A stretch of 64,000 bases of DNA, taken from the NCBI GenBank assembly GCA_017506865.1, contig JAFCMP010000457.1, forward strand, positions 248,001-312,000. Reading direction: 5' to 3'. This DNA comes from Tribonema minus (lineage: Eukaryota; Sar; Xanthophyceae; Tribonematales; Tribonemataceae). Position numbers and translations under genes: made by a program. The notes under the pieces were generated by a model. That model saw only the letters and a list, made by a program, of their open reading frames with translations. It had not been told where the DNA came from and did no database searches. Of the stretch, positions 1-11,081 are shown in pieces; positions within the stretch are counted from its first letter, which is position 1, and every line of letters starts with the position of its first letter.

Positions 1-132
1 GCAAGTGTGTGTGTGTTATCAGGCTGTCTCTCTGTTGTGAGCAGAGGACAACCAACCAAAACGCAACTGTTGTAACCGCCGACCAACTGCAACTGAAAGT
101 TGAACATAGGTGACACACCCAGTGGCACCACA
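1..132 (-). repeat. Element C 3' LTR, partial (cut by window edge)
   Basis: Matches 21435-21566 in the same orientation. Read on the minus strand it begins TGTGGTGCCACTGGG, the same LTR start used by element B, and is preceded by a G-run polypurine tract (133-150). Confidence 0.8.
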
Positions 133-136
133 CTCA

Positions 137-1719
137 CCCCCCCTAGGGCTAAGCTAAGCCCGACAACAGGGAAGCAACCATGACTTCACTACGTGCGATC
201 ATAACACGCTACAATGCAAGACTTGCACAATAGCACATATGCTAACTGTCTCTCACCCAGCGCACATACGCTATGCACGAAAAATGCTCGCGACGCTATG
301 CTACTGCCGCTCGGCAGACAGCTACAGTGTGACTAGTGCTGCGCTTTCACTATTCCGCCGCCACCTTGCTACGTATCGCCCTGCAAAGCCCCCACTATAC
401 GCGCTAGCCTAGCCCACTGACTCCAGCTGCTTCACTCCAGTACGCTGCGGAGCATGTGCTTGATCAGGGCACATGACACCAACGAACTGATAGCTACTAA
501 GATTGCTTGGATGTGGTGGCACCGCGACGAAAAGCGGAAAGCCATTGGCAAGCAGACGCATGGCCCCGCGACGAAAAGCGGAAAGCCACTGGCAAGCTGA
601 CACCTGGCAGCCATGGGCGGAGCGCATAGCTGAGTGCGCGCTGCCTGTCCTGAGCCGTTGCCACTGTTGTAACAGCAGCATAAGTCGAAGCCGAAAACAT
701 TAACGCCGCTGAGGGCGCTGTCGCTGATGAAGAAGGCGCGTCGCCATGGCACGGGCAGCTGCACGCAGCGCGCAGCTGTGCCTGGAAGAAGGTGCCGGCA
801 CGAGCGCCGCCATGATGGTGCAAGCCACGGTGCACACGCTACGCGCAGGGAGCAACGCCGGTGCAGGCAGACAAGGGTGCAGGTTGCGGCACGCTGCGCC
901 GCGCAGAAAGGGGCGCTGGCGCAGGCGCCGCCATGAAAAGGTCCGCACCACACACACCAGCTGCTGCTGCTGCTGCGCCTCGCGCACCGCTGGCGCCAGC
1001 TGCTGCTGCTGCCGCGCCTCGCGCACCGCCGGCGCCAGCTGCTGCTGCTGCCGCGCCTCGCGTACCGCCGGCTCGCGTCGCCAGCTGCTGCTGCCAGTGC
1101 TGCCTCGCCTTGCGCACCGCTGGCGCGCGTCGCAGGAAGGGGCACTGGTGCAGGCGGCGTCACGGAACGGTTCGAGCTTGTCAGCGAAAAGATGCCGCTG
1201 AGCGCATCGCCAATACCTTCACCCCCCCCCCGATGAAGCGCCATGTGCCGCTGCTGCGGCAGGCTCCGCCACCGCAGCGCGTGTTGAAGTAGGCAGTGAC
1301 GGAACATGCGCAACTGCTGCTGCGATTCCCGTATAAGTGCTGCGCGCATAAGTGCTGCGCGCAGTTGATGCTGGTGTCACCGGCGCCACCGCGGCCGCCG
1401 AGGCCGCGGCGCGCGCCGTGCGTTGAAGCTGGCGTGAGTGTAGCACGTGCCATCACGAGCGCCGCCGTCAATGTTGAAGTTGCAGCGCACGCCGTTGTGG
1501 GCGCCGCCGTTGCTGATGTTGTCGCTGCTGCAGAAGCTGGGGCAGTCCCCACCCCCCCATGATCGCGCATGCCTCCTGCGCCGGCGTGGCATGCGCGCCG
1601 CGCCGCGTGCGCCAGCATGCCGCGCCGAGGCGCAGCTGTCCCGTGCGCCGCTGGTGGAGGTGCCGGTATGATGGGTGAGGCGGTTGGCCGCAAGTCGCTA
1701 CCTGCGCGTGAAGAGGAAG
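137..1719 (-). other. Element C 3' internal region, alanine/arginine-rich low complexity
   Basis: GC-rich sequence with no recognisable domain. It contains a short tandem array at about 955-1090 (units near 40 bp built on CTGCTGCTGCYGCGCCTCGCG) that encodes alanine-rich peptide in one direction and Cys/Ala-rich peptide in the other. Bases 137-740 are the reverse complement of the 3' untranslated part of element B (about 16985-17540). Several long open frames cross this block on both strands, which is expected from GC-rich repeats and is not evidence of genes. Confidence 0.6.
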
Positions 1720-1928
1720 TGATGAAACAACTAGCCTCCGTACTACACTTCAGCAAGTGCAGGGAACAATGCAGAGAAGACACCCACACACAACACAGCT
1801 GACCGAACTGTGCTATGTGTATTCTGGGGCTGCTGCTCTTGTCTGAGCCAAACAACCAACAACAAACAATCTCGTAAATGCCAACCGTAACAGTTACAGG
1901 TGACACTCCAACATCCAGTGTCACCACA
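1720..1928 (-). repeat. Element A 3' LTR
   Basis: Direct repeat of 18217-18408. Outer edge abuts GAAG (1716-1719). Inner edge is followed on the plus strand by TCACCCCCCCTAG, i.e. a minus-strand polypurine tract just upstream of the LTR start. Confidence 0.88.
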
Positions 1929-1948
1929 GTCACCCCCCCTAGATTGGA
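1929..1948 (-). promoter_or_regulatory. Polypurine tract of element A
   Basis: On the minus strand the bases just before the 3' LTR read CTAGGGGGGGTGAC. The same arrangement precedes the 3' LTR of B (17531-17543) and of C (133-150), which supports the LTR boundaries and the family relationship. Confidence 0.65.
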
Positions 1949-2110
1949 AAGGGTACTGCAAGGGGGACCAACTACACATATGCAACATGACTCGCAAGCC
2001 GATGCTACACATTGCAATGACCCCTGTGCACACGCAGTCAATATGCAAAGGCATGCCGCACAAGACGCCTCTTACACGCCGGGGTCTCTACCAAGCACAT
2101 GACCGTGTGA

Positions 2111-3300
2111 CTACACATGCAATGATTCCAGCTGGGCTTGTGTGCCAACTAGGAACCAAGAACCATTCGATGCATCTGGGCGCGTATTGTACAAGCTAGG
2201 GTCCAGTACTAGGGTCTGATACACCCCTTCAACAATCCAGAACACCCTATGAGCTATCTGTGTACGCCTTGTCTTCCCCTTTGAGACTACGCCCGTGAGC
2301 TCGCCCTCACACAAAGTAAGGTGCTCCTCGCCGCTTGGCTCCGTGAACTTGAAAACAGCCATAAGCTGCAGTCCGCTGATAGCTGCACTCTGCAACACCG
2401 ATGTCGCAGGTGGCTGGAGTAACGCCTCCGCCAGGGGCGCAAGCTCATACGAGCCCGCACCGCATTGGGCCAGAACGCCGCCAATACCCCGCACCTTGAC
2501 GGCGCGTCGCAGCTGACGCTTGACCACCTGAGTGTTTGAGCCCGACATTGTAATGTCGCGACAGGCAATGGCCTTGTTTAATGTAGACCAGTATTCCTCG
2601 AGTACTTGGGGGCACTCATCTAGCTGCTCGGAGTCCTCCCACGAGTCAACTATCCCCCCGCTGGTTGCACCCTCCCAGCGTATTAGGTACAGTAGGCGGT
2701 GCCCCCGCCCGCGCGCGGCCGCCGCTACACGATGTTGGAGTATCGCCTCTACACCGTGCCGCTGGAAGTTGTGAGCAGCAACGTCGTCAGTAGTGAGTGA
2801 GCCAGGTGAATGCCCGCTCCAGTGCTTCGCCAGCAGGTAGCGAGAGAAGCCTGCAGGCAATGTCTCAGGCTGCTGCCGCATGTCGCTAGGGTCGCGACTC
2901 TTCCTGGTGAGGCGCATTGATATGCGCGTAGGCCGTCCGTTGATGTCCACCAGAAGACACCCGGCCTGCACACGCTCCCCGCCGCTCTCCGCCGGGCCCG
3001 CTAATATTATGCTATAGGGCCCATGCCATCTATCCGAGAGCTTCTCGCTGAAGAGTGTGCGCTTTGCCTTGTTGAACTCCCCCGCATCTGGTGCCGGCTC
3101 CGTGTCTGCAGATGCCGTATGCGTGCGCGGCACATGGTAGTACCACACTCGCTCAGCAGCGCTGAACGACTGACGTAGTCCAAATGCCTCCGCGATCTCG
3201 GTGTTCTCGCGGAGCACCTTAGCCCGTCGCAGCGCATGATGTTGGTTGGCAATGGTGTTGGCTGAGCGCTGCCGCTCATGATGTCGAACACTAGCTGTGA
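2111..3300 (-). CDS. Element A integrase C-terminal part with chromodomain
   Basis: Part of element A pol. The stretch encoded around 2580-2700 is a clear chromodomain: a YLIRWEG strand, then DSWEDSEQL, then CPQVLEEYW, the conserved aromatic and acidic pattern of chromovirus integrase tails. In chromoviruses this domain follows the integrase and is thought to direct insertion to marked chromatin. Upstream residues (DRWHGPYSI, then the R-I-S-M-R-L segment) fit the integrase C-terminal beta-barrel region. About 110 residues follow the chromodomain and match nothing I recognise. Confidence 0.8.
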
Positions 3301-4398
3301 CACTGAAGGACGTGTGCCAGGCTTGACCAAGGGCTGTTGAAGCTTGCCCAGTATGAGGTGTAGTGCCACGGCGGCCTCGCGACCAGTAGCCAGAAGGAAG
3401 GGGGTTGCGCCGGTGGCGCGGTTGGAGGCAGTGTTGTGGGCAAATCTGATATGAGGTAGCCAGTCCACACAATTGTTCTTGGCACTATCAACTAACATGG
3501 CGAGCATCTGGGCTAGCTCCTGTATGAAACGCTCACACTTGCAGTTGCACTCAGGGTGGTATGCGGTAGTGGAAAGCTTCTTGATGCCCATCTGCTTGTA
3601 GACAGCTCGAGAGAGCTCTGCCATGAAGAGGCTGCCGCGGTCGCTGAGGAGCTTAGAAGGGGGACCGTGACGAGTGCTGTGCTGGTTGACTAAAACTTCA
3701 GCTGTGCCAGCAGCACTGTAGTCCCCAGGCTTGATGGGATAGCACCACACCCAGCCCGAAAACAGGCACATCACCACCAGTATGTACATGAAGCCGCCAG
3801 CGCTGAGGGGTAGGAGGCCAAAGTGATCAAGCGCTAGGCTATGAAAGGCGTAGGGGGGCCTCTCGCGCCATATAGTGGGCCAGCGAGACAACTTGCCGGT
3901 GTACTTGAACGCTTGGCAGGGCCAGCAATGACTAACCCAGTAGTTGACGTCAAGGGTCCAAGAGGGCCACCAGCAGTGCGCGCGGGTGCGCTACAATGTG
4001 CGCTTAATGCCCTGGTGGCCTGCCCAAGCTGAGCCGTGCATCGCCTCAAGAACTTGATCCCTAATGGACCGGGGAATGGCAAGCTGCGGAAGCGGGGATT
4101 CGGGGGTGTTGTGCACCAAGAGCTGAGCGTTGCCGCAGACGACAAGGCTGCACTGCAAAGCCCATTTCTGTACCTGGGCTGCAAGCGCCGCGTCTGCTGG
4201 CAGTCCTGCTCCAAGCAGCATGTTGCAAATTGGCCTCAGCTGAGCATCTGCGCGCTGCTCCCGCTGCCAGTCACCAGGCGTCATGACGCCCAGTTGAGGA
4301 TGCTCAGCGAAGCACTCCCATGCACCCGCCTCAGCGTCTGCCGCCTCAGCAAGCGCGGTAATCTGCTCCTCTCCCCCTCCTTGAAGCGCTGCTACCAC
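3007..4398 (-). CDS. Element A integrase: zinc-binding region and catalytic core
   Basis: The minus-strand product near 3991-4100 ends in the zinc-binding H2C2 lead (HGSAWAGHQGIKRTL). The core follows at 3007-3891: first Asp in LALDHFG, second Asp in LLSDRGSLF, and the Glu in CERFIQEL with the usual spacing after HPECN. The core should catalyse 3' processing and strand transfer of the element's cDNA. It lies directly between RNase H and the chromodomain, the standard Ty3/gypsy order. The segment is not in one continuous frame. Confidence 0.82.
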
Positions 4399-4419
4399 CT
4401 CCGTGCAGATGTTGATGTA

Positions 4420-5679
4420 CTCTGCTGTTGCAAGTGCCTCCAGCCGCTCCCACTCGTGGGCCTGCAGGCAGTACGCCTCGAGCAGCCGCTCGCGCTCGCT
4501 CTCCTCTGCATCTTGTGGTGTAGCAGGGACAGGATTGCGGCTTGGCCCGTCGGCGTTGCCGTGTGACGCGCCCTTCTTGTAGCGGATGGTGATGTTGAAG
4601 GCGCTGAGGAACTCGCTCCAGCGCGCGCCGCGCGCGGTGCGCTCGCGAAGGCTGTCGATGTACTGGAGAGCGCGGTGGTTGGTGTAGAGGACAAACGGCG
4701 TCCCCTACAGGATGTGCCTGAACTTCTTGATGCCGAAGACGATGGCGCCGGCTTCCAGGTCGGTAGTAGACCAGTTGCGCTCATTGGGCAGAGTCGCGCG
4801 AGATGTGAAGGCGATCGGTTGCTCCGCGCCGTCGTTGTTGGCCTGCGAGAGCACTGCGCCAAAGCCCTCCTTGCATGCGTCTGTGGCAAGGACGAAGGGG
4901 CGCTCGCCGGTGCTGGCGCGCGCGTCGTCGGGGTACTGCATGCAAGTGTGAAGCGCCAGGGCTTCATTGACCTCGCGGATGGCTTGCTGTTGAGCACTGC
5001 CAACTACGAAGTCCACCCCCTTGGCCATCAGATGGGTGAGCGGTGCTACCAGCTTGGCCATGTTCTGAATGAATCGCCGGTAGTAGTTTGCGAGGCCAAG
5101 CCACGCACGCAGCTGAGAGATGTTGCAGGGGATGGGCATCTCAAGTAGGGCTTGAACTTTGGATGGATCTGGCCTAATGCCATCAACGCCCACAATGTGC
5201 CCCAGGAACTTGATGTGCTTACACCCTATGTGCAGCTTGCTGGGGGCTAGCTTCATCCCATGATGCTCTAGGCGCTGAAAAAGGGCATTGAGGTCGTCGA
5301 GGTGCTGAGCCGTGGATGTGGAGTGCACAATGACGTCGTCAATGTAGGGTTGGACGCGCTCTAGGCCGGAAAGCACCATCTGCATGAGGCGTGTAAAGTG
5401 CCCTGGCGCCCCCGCCGCCCCCTGTGGGCACCGTAGCCACTCGTACAAGCCAAACGACGTGACCATGGCAGTGAGGGGGATGCTGTCTGCATCTATGGCA
5501 CTAGTGAAGTAGTACCCACTGGTGATGTCCATGGTGGTGAAGACCTTTGAGCCCCCCAAACTATTGAGAAGGTCCTCTATGTTGGGAATGGGGATCTGGG
5601 GGATCTTGGTCTGGGCGTTCAGCTTCTTGTAGTTGACGGTGATACGGGCGGTGCCATCAGGCTTGAGCACTGCCACCAC
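4420..5679 (-). CDS. Element A reverse transcriptase and RNase H
   Basis: The RT palm is unmistakable: an NYKKLN fingers motif, TTMDITSGYY with the first catalytic Asp (about residue 50), LRCPQGA, and the YIDD box near residue 111, then FLGHIVG and the RRFIQNMA thumb motif. The RNase H domain starts near residue 260 with VLATDACKEGFGAVLSQ and continues through TSRATLPNERNWSTTDLEA. RT copies element RNA to cDNA and RNase H removes the RNA strand. The N-terminal approach to RT (about 5777-5890) lies in the neighbouring frame. Confidence 0.9.
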
Positions 5680-5776
5680 TGGGGATGCCCACTCGGAGTT
5701 GGAAGGGCGAATGATGCCAGCAGCCAGCAGCTTGTCGATTTCGACCTTGACCAGCCGTCATTGCAGGAGAGTACCT

Positions 5777-8326
5777 TTATGGACGGTCATGGTGCGGTGT
5801 GCTGCCCTCTTTGAGATCAAAGCGGAAGGGCAATGTGGTACAATGCCCTATGTCCCACTTGTCTTTTGAGAACATTTTGCTGCTATACTGAGCGAGCAGC
5901 AGGCACAAACACGCCACCTGATCAACGTCCCATCCCTGCAGGTCAACACGCACTGCCAGCATGTAGTCTGGCAAGTGCTTGCGTGCCTCAGCCAAAGCAG
6001 CATTAACCTTAGGGTCTTCGTGGACGTATGACCCCAAACTCAAGCCGCCGCTGTCGGGAATGTGTACTTTTGCGCTCCCACTAGGCTCAAAGTCAACGGC
6101 CTCACCGAGGTGTTGCTGCAGCGCCTCTCGCACGGCTGCTGCACCCTTCGCAATAGTCGCGTCAGCGCTGCTGCCGGCGTCACCCTCCGGCTCCGCCTCG
6201 CAGCGCAAAATGTCAGTGCGCAGGTCCAGCACAAAGATGTGCTCCTCCCTCCCAGCGCACTCTAACGCCGCCGCGGCGCCTGCCGCGTGCGCGCGCTGCG
6301 CCGCTGTATCGCTTGTCGCTGATGCTGCCGCTACAGCATTGCTCCCACAAGCCCTTGCCGCATGTGCAGCGCCATCAGGCGCCGCTGCTGCTGTAGAGCG
6401 CCGCTGCGCCGCTGCCGCCCGGGCGGTGCTCGCCCGCTCCACTGCGGTGGCCATGCGCACTGCGACTGGTTCGGCGCCAGCATGCGCCGCTGCTGTCGCA
6501 GTGCTCCATTGCGTTGCGACTCCGTGCGCGGCGTTGGTCGGCGCCGCCGCAGAATCGGCGCATGCCGCGGCAGGCGCAACGCCTGTAGGCGCCGCTGCCG
6601 CCGCAGCGCTCCGCTGCGCGTCCGCCGCTTGGGCGGCGCTCGCTGGCGCCACCGAAGAGACTGCGCGCGCTGCAGCTAGCGCGGCGCCCACAGGCGCTGC
6701 TGCTGCTGCAGCACTCCGTGGTGTCACTGGTGCGCGTGCGGCGCGCGCCGACGCATATGCTACACCAGCAGCGCGCGCCGCGAATGGCGCGGCGCCCTCG
6801 GGCGCCGCTGCCGTCGCAGCGCTCCGTCGCGCGGCTGTTGCCTGCGTGACCTCCTTATGTGCCGCCCTTGAGGCAGCTTGGGCCGCAGCGCGCACGGTGC
6901 AAGCAGGCACCGATGCCGCCGCAGCGTCCCGGCGTGCAGCCGCTGCCTGCGCAGCAGCAGCAGTGTCGCCGTGCACGGGGCCAGAAGACGTCGCTTTTGT
7001 CACAGAGCTCCGCGGCGCGGCCGCTGACTGCGCGGCACCCTGCGGCGCTGCGGCAGCAGCCCGCGGCGCACTGCGCGCAACGCCTGTATATGCTGCCACC
7101 ACAGCAGCGCTCGCCAGCGCCGCCGCAGCAGCGCTCGCCGGCGACGCCGCAGCAGCGCTCGCCGGCGCCGCCGCAGCAGCGCTCGCCGGCGCCGCCGCAG
7201 CAGCGCTCGCCGGCGCCGCCGTCGCAGCGCTCGCCGGCGCCGCCGCAGCTGCAGCAGCCTGTGCTTGAGGGGCGCGCGCTCCGCGCGCCACACGTTTGCG
7301 CGCCTCCTCTGCAAGAGCCACTCCATACTTGCCGAAAGCGTGGTGGGTGCCAGTATTGATGAGGGTTTGTACTGGATCCGGCAGCGACGATGCCGCCGCC
7401 TGGTCCACGACATCATGCAGCAATCCGCTCTGCAGCAGGATCCCCCCCAGGAGGTCCGCCATTTGCGGGCACACCGCGTTCGCCAGCATCTGTGAATAGG
7501 CAGTGACGTCAGGCGGCTCTGGAGCATCCCACTTGTACGAGGTGGGGAACCTGTGAATGGCGCGCAGCGCATGCCAGGGTAGGTACTCCGCGCGCGCGTG
7601 CTCAGCCGGGTCCTGCGTAGCATCCTGTGGCCGCACGTCGATGTTAGGCTGCAGGTTTTGGCGGCATGTGTAGCCGCGAATGGTCGGCGCCGGGCCGTCC
7701 ATAGAGTGCACCTGTTTGGCCCTAGTGTTGCGGCCAACTGTTGCAAAGAAGTCGCGCCGCTGACCGTTGGAGTCAAGTACGTCGCCGGTGACGTTGCGCA
7801 CGGTGTCGTACTCAGCGTGCTGCTTGGCATATGTCAGCAACTGCACTGCCTGGTGCATAGACGCCTGCATGCGCGCGCTGTCATGCTCGCCAGTGCCAGG
7901 TCGCCCCAGCAGCCAAAACACACGCGTGCGCGTCTGAGCAATGCGACTGTCTGCACCAGTGATCACTAGCTCCTGCTGCACCGTGAAGCCGCCGTGTGCT
8001 GCGCAGCGCAGAAACTCCGCCAGCTCCGGTGCCGCCCTAAGGCCCGGAACACTTTCAATCTGCAGTAGTCGGCAGGTCTCTGCGCCCATTGCTACCTCCA
8101 GCATGTAGTAGAGGTGCTCCATGCCCAAAGCCGTCTCCCCCTCCCCTGCTGTTGAGGACTTCTGGCAGGGGGGGCCCCCTAATAAGACCTCGGCGCGCAG
8201 CCGCCCCATATCTGCAATGAGCTCTGCGCGCGTAGATGGGTCCGCCATATCCCGGCGGCGGACGTCCGTATGAGGGTCTATCCGAAGAGCGCGCTCCTCA
8301 GAGTCAACGGCTAGCTTGACGTTCAA
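5777..8326 (-). CDS. Element A methyltransferase motifs IV-X, alanine-rich linker, and RT approach
   Basis: The first 300 residues hold the bulk of a C5-cytosine DNA methyltransferase. Motif IV is LLGGPPCQKSS (about residues 46-57) with the catalytic Cys; a motif VI equivalent reads IESVPGL in place of ENV. Motif VIII is QTRTR (about 130). Motif IX-like MDGPAPTIRG, a RFPTSY segment and motif X ANAVCPQMADLLGG (about 280) follow after a target-recognition-sized region. About 400 residues of alanine-rich tandem sequence come next, including repeated PASAAAAA octets (about 7090-7250), and then a segment typical of the N-terminus of gypsy RT (LLAQYSSKMFSKDKWDIG). The enzyme family transfers methyl groups from S-adenosylmethionine to cytosine C5. 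Placement between protease and RT shows capture by the retroelement rather than a host gene. Confidence 0.88.
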   Translation of the reverse strand: MNVKLAVDSEERALRIDPHTDVRRRDMADPSTRAELIADMGRLRAEVLLGGPPCQKSSTAGEGETALGMEHLYYMLEVAMGAETCRLLQIESVPGLRAAPELAEFLRCAAHGGFTVQQELVITGADSRIAQTRTRVFWLLGRPGTGEHDSARMQASMHQAVQLLTYAKQHAEYDTVRNVTGDVLDSNGQRRDFFATVGRNTRAKQVHSMDGPAPTIRGYTCRQNLQPNIDVRPQDATQDPAEHARAEYLPWHALRAIHRFPTSYKWDAPEPPDVTAYSQMLANAVCPQMADLLGGILLQSGLLHDVVDQAAASSLPDPVQTLINTGTHHAFGKYGVALAEEARKRVARGARAPQAQAAAAAAAPASAATAAPASAAAAAPASAAAAAPASAAAASPASAAAAALASAAVVAAYTGVARSAPRAAAAAPQGAAQSAAAPRSSVTKATSSGPVHGDTAAAAQAAAARRDAAAASVPACTVRAAAQAASRAAHKEVTQATAARRSAATAAAPEGAAPFAARAAGVAYASARAARAPVTPRSAAAAAAPVGAALAAARAVSSVAPASAAQAADAQRSAAAAAAPTGVAPAAACADSAAAPTNAAHGVATQWSTATAAAHAGAEPVAVRMATAVERASTARAAAAQRRSTAAAAPDGAAHAARACGSNAVAAASATSDTAAQRAHAAGAAAALECAGREEHIFVLDLRTDILRCEAEPEGDAGSSADATIAKGAAAVREALQQHLGEAVDFEPSGSAKVHIPDSGGLSLGSYVHEDPKVNAALAEARKHLPDYMLAVRVDLQGWDVDQVACLCLLLAQYSSKMFSKDKWDIGHCTTLPFRFDLKEGSTPHHDRP

Positions 8327-8398
8327 GTAGGGCTGAAGCCCCTCTAAATTGAGCTGACCACATTTGATGTTGACCTTATTTTTTCCAAAATGTTAGTT

Positions 8399-10992
8399 TT
8401 AAACTATCAATGTTCGATCTCTCTCGGTCGGTTTTGATGCATTATTTGCGGGATACAGAAATACCAACATTAATTGCTGGTTCGCCAGGCCGCCAGCGCC
8501 GCAGTAAACCTCTACCGCCGTGGCGCGCGCGTTCGGGTCCCGTTCCAGCACGCTGTCGGGTACCTCACGTAGCGGCCGCGCCTTGCCCAGCACGGTGCCA
8601 CGTGGCAGCGAGAGGGGCTCCCCCCGCTGCTCGAGCTTGACCGGCTTGGCATGCAGCCCAACCGTCAGCTCGCGTGTGTACATGTGGTTCAGGAATTCCT
8701 CCGCAATGGTCACAAGTGCTGTGTCCAGTTCTCGCGGGCAGGAGACGACAGGCGTGATCCCATCAGACTCCATCACTTGAACCCAAACTGTCTGCACACC
8801 ATGTTGAAGGCCATCCAGCTCTGTTGCGACGCGCACTACTGCCACCCAATCGCGTTCCTCCGCGTAGGTGTACACTGGGACTTTGGGACTGAAGCTGGGG
8901 GTGGGCTCCGCTGATGGCTCGCCATACACGTATGTGGGCCCACTGCCACTATGACTTGCATGCCACTTATGTCTGCTGATGTGGTCACGCCCAATGATAA
9001 TGTCGTGTGGCAGGTGTGGTACAATGAGCGCCAGCTGAGTGAAAGCTACCCAGTCTGGGCCGTCAGCCTCAAAGTGAAGCGCTACAGCATGGGTGACGAG
9101 CTGTGGCTTCTTGGATGTGTCAACACCGGCTACTGCCCTAGGTTTGCTGAGTTGGTGAACATCCCGCTGCTCTATGGCTCCTGATGCAACTAATTTGCGG
9201 AATGCTTGCTCCCTGATGGCAGTAACTGAGGCCCCAGTGTCCCAGAGAATGTCCCTAGAGAACTTGCAACGTAGTGCGCGCGCAGACCGTAAACGGGCCT
9301 TGAACCTAGAGTGCACGTCAGTGTAGAGTTTGCCCCTTACGTTGGGCATGCTTGCCTGCTGTGGTACAGGTAGTTCTGCGGCCTCCATCGCTGCCACCTC
9401 AGCGTAGTATGCCAAGACCGCCCCGTCATCAGCTCCGTCCTCCGGCGCCCACATGGCCAGTATCTCGAAGCAGCGCTCAGCAGTGCGCGCCTCCTCTGCC
9501 ATGGCTATCTCCACCGCTGTCAGGCCCGCCTCGCCGTGCAGCACCTCGTCGATGGCGCCAACGGTCTCTGCTGCCAACGCCCAGCTGCGCATCCGCCGCT
9601 GCGGCTCAGGTTGAGCTGTGCCATCCACTTTGAAAGCATGAAGCCGCTGCAGAGCTATCAGCCTGCGCTGCTGCTCCGCTGCAAAGGCGGCGTCGTCGGC
9701 AGCATGCGCCGCCGCAGCAGCGTCGCCTCCGCTGAGTGGTGCTGAAGGCGATCTTGAGGTTTGCGTGGCAGTCGCAGTTGATGTCAGAGTTGAAGTTAGT
9801 GTAGAAGATGGAGTTGTCGTGTGTCGCGCCGCAGCAGCTGCTGCAGCGACTGTCGCCAAATGTGGCGCCGTTGCCGGCGCAGAAGTTGCAGTTGTAGCCG
9901 TACTGCAGCCACTCACTGGTGCTGGTGGTATCCTCACCCCCCCTTGCGATGACGCGTGCGCGCCAACTCCATGACCCGCCGCAGCGTGCACGGGTGTCCG
10001 TGCTGGAGTACCAAGCTCCTGAATAGGGCTGAGGGGTGCTACCGGCTGTCGAGCGCGCTGCTCCTGCTGCAGGCGCTCCGCGCGCGCGCGCCGTAGCCGC
10101 GCGCCGCTGGACTTACGTCGCCCCAAAATACTAGTAGGCCATCGCTGTACAGTCGTAGTTGTTGTCGCCGGCGACTGTGCAGCACCATCAGGCGCTGCCA
10201 ACGCCGCCGGTCTCCATTGCGCCGTTGCTGCTTGAGCAGCGTTTGTGAGCGCCTCCTCAGCAGCAACGCTCAACGGAAGCTGCGCCGCGCTTGCTGGTGC
10301 TGCTGCCGTCGTAACGCTCTGCTGCGCGGCTGCTGCGTGGGCGTTGCTCGCCGCTGCTGCAGAAGCCGCATGCACTGCAGACAGCGCAGCGCCCAAAGGT
10401 GCCGCTGCTGCCGCAGCACTCCGTGGTGCTGCTGGTGCGAGCGCGGCGCGTCGCGGCGCCGCCACACCAAAAGCACGCGCCGCGACTGGCGCGGCGCCTG
10501 AGGGCGCTGCTGCCATCGCAACGCTCCGCTGCGCGTCATCCCCTTGAGCGGCACTCGCCGGCGCCACTGAAAAAGCTGCGCGCGCTGCAGCTTGCGCGAC
10601 GTCCATAGACGCCGCTGCTGCCGCAGTCCTCCGGGGTGCTGCTGGTGCGTGCGCGGCGCGCGCCGGCGCCGCCACACCAGCAGCACGCGCCGCGACTGGC
10701 GCGGTGCCCGAGGGCGCCGCTGCCATCGCAGCGCTTTGCTGCGCGTCATCCGTTTGGGCGGCGCTCGCCGGCGCCCCCGCAGAAGCCGCGCGTGCTGCAG
10801 CTTGCGCGACGTCAGTAGGCGCCGCTGCTGCCGCAGCACTCCGTAGTGCCTCTGGTGCGTGCGCGGCGCGCTGCGGCGCCGCCACACCAGAAGCACGCGC
10901 CGCGACTGGCGCGGCGCCCGAGGGCGCCGCTGCACTCGTGCCCCCAGTCGGCAGCAGCACTGTCTGCCCACTCCACCAAAGCGTGGTCAGCG
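8399..10992 (-). CDS. Element A alanine-rich region, aspartic protease and methyltransferase motif I
   Basis: Beginning next to the element B insertion, about 260 residues are alanine-rich imperfect repeats (period near 70 residues, about three copies, 10200-10990). A Ser/Thr/Ala-rich section follows, then a retropepsin-like protease with ILWDTGASVTAIRE near 9240 and a later IIGRDHISRHKW flap/strand region. Near 8475-8515 the product ends in VEVYCGAGGLA, motif I (SAM-binding) of C5-cytosine methyltransferases, very like the YSGCGGMS form in plant CMT/DNMT1 enzymes. Motif I and motif IV therefore occur in order on the same strand with the spacing expected of one enzyme. No capsid or CCHC domain is present. 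Confidence 0.82.
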
Positions 10993-11081
10993 ACAGATGT
11001 GGTGCCACTGGGTAGTGTCACCTGCTTCAACTCTCTGTTTCCTCAGAATTGGGACAGTTCTGCTCAGCCAGAGACAGTTCT

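Noticed and set aside
432-1349. 305-codon minus-strand frame
   Set aside because: Ala/Arg/Cys low complexity in the 3' untranslated part of element C, with no domain; explained by GC-rich tandem repeats.
5979-7268. 429-codon alanine-rich plus-strand frame
   Set aside because: It is the mirror of the methyltransferase linker. GC-rich 24-bp repeats are open in several frames on both strands, while the minus strand carries real domains at both ends.
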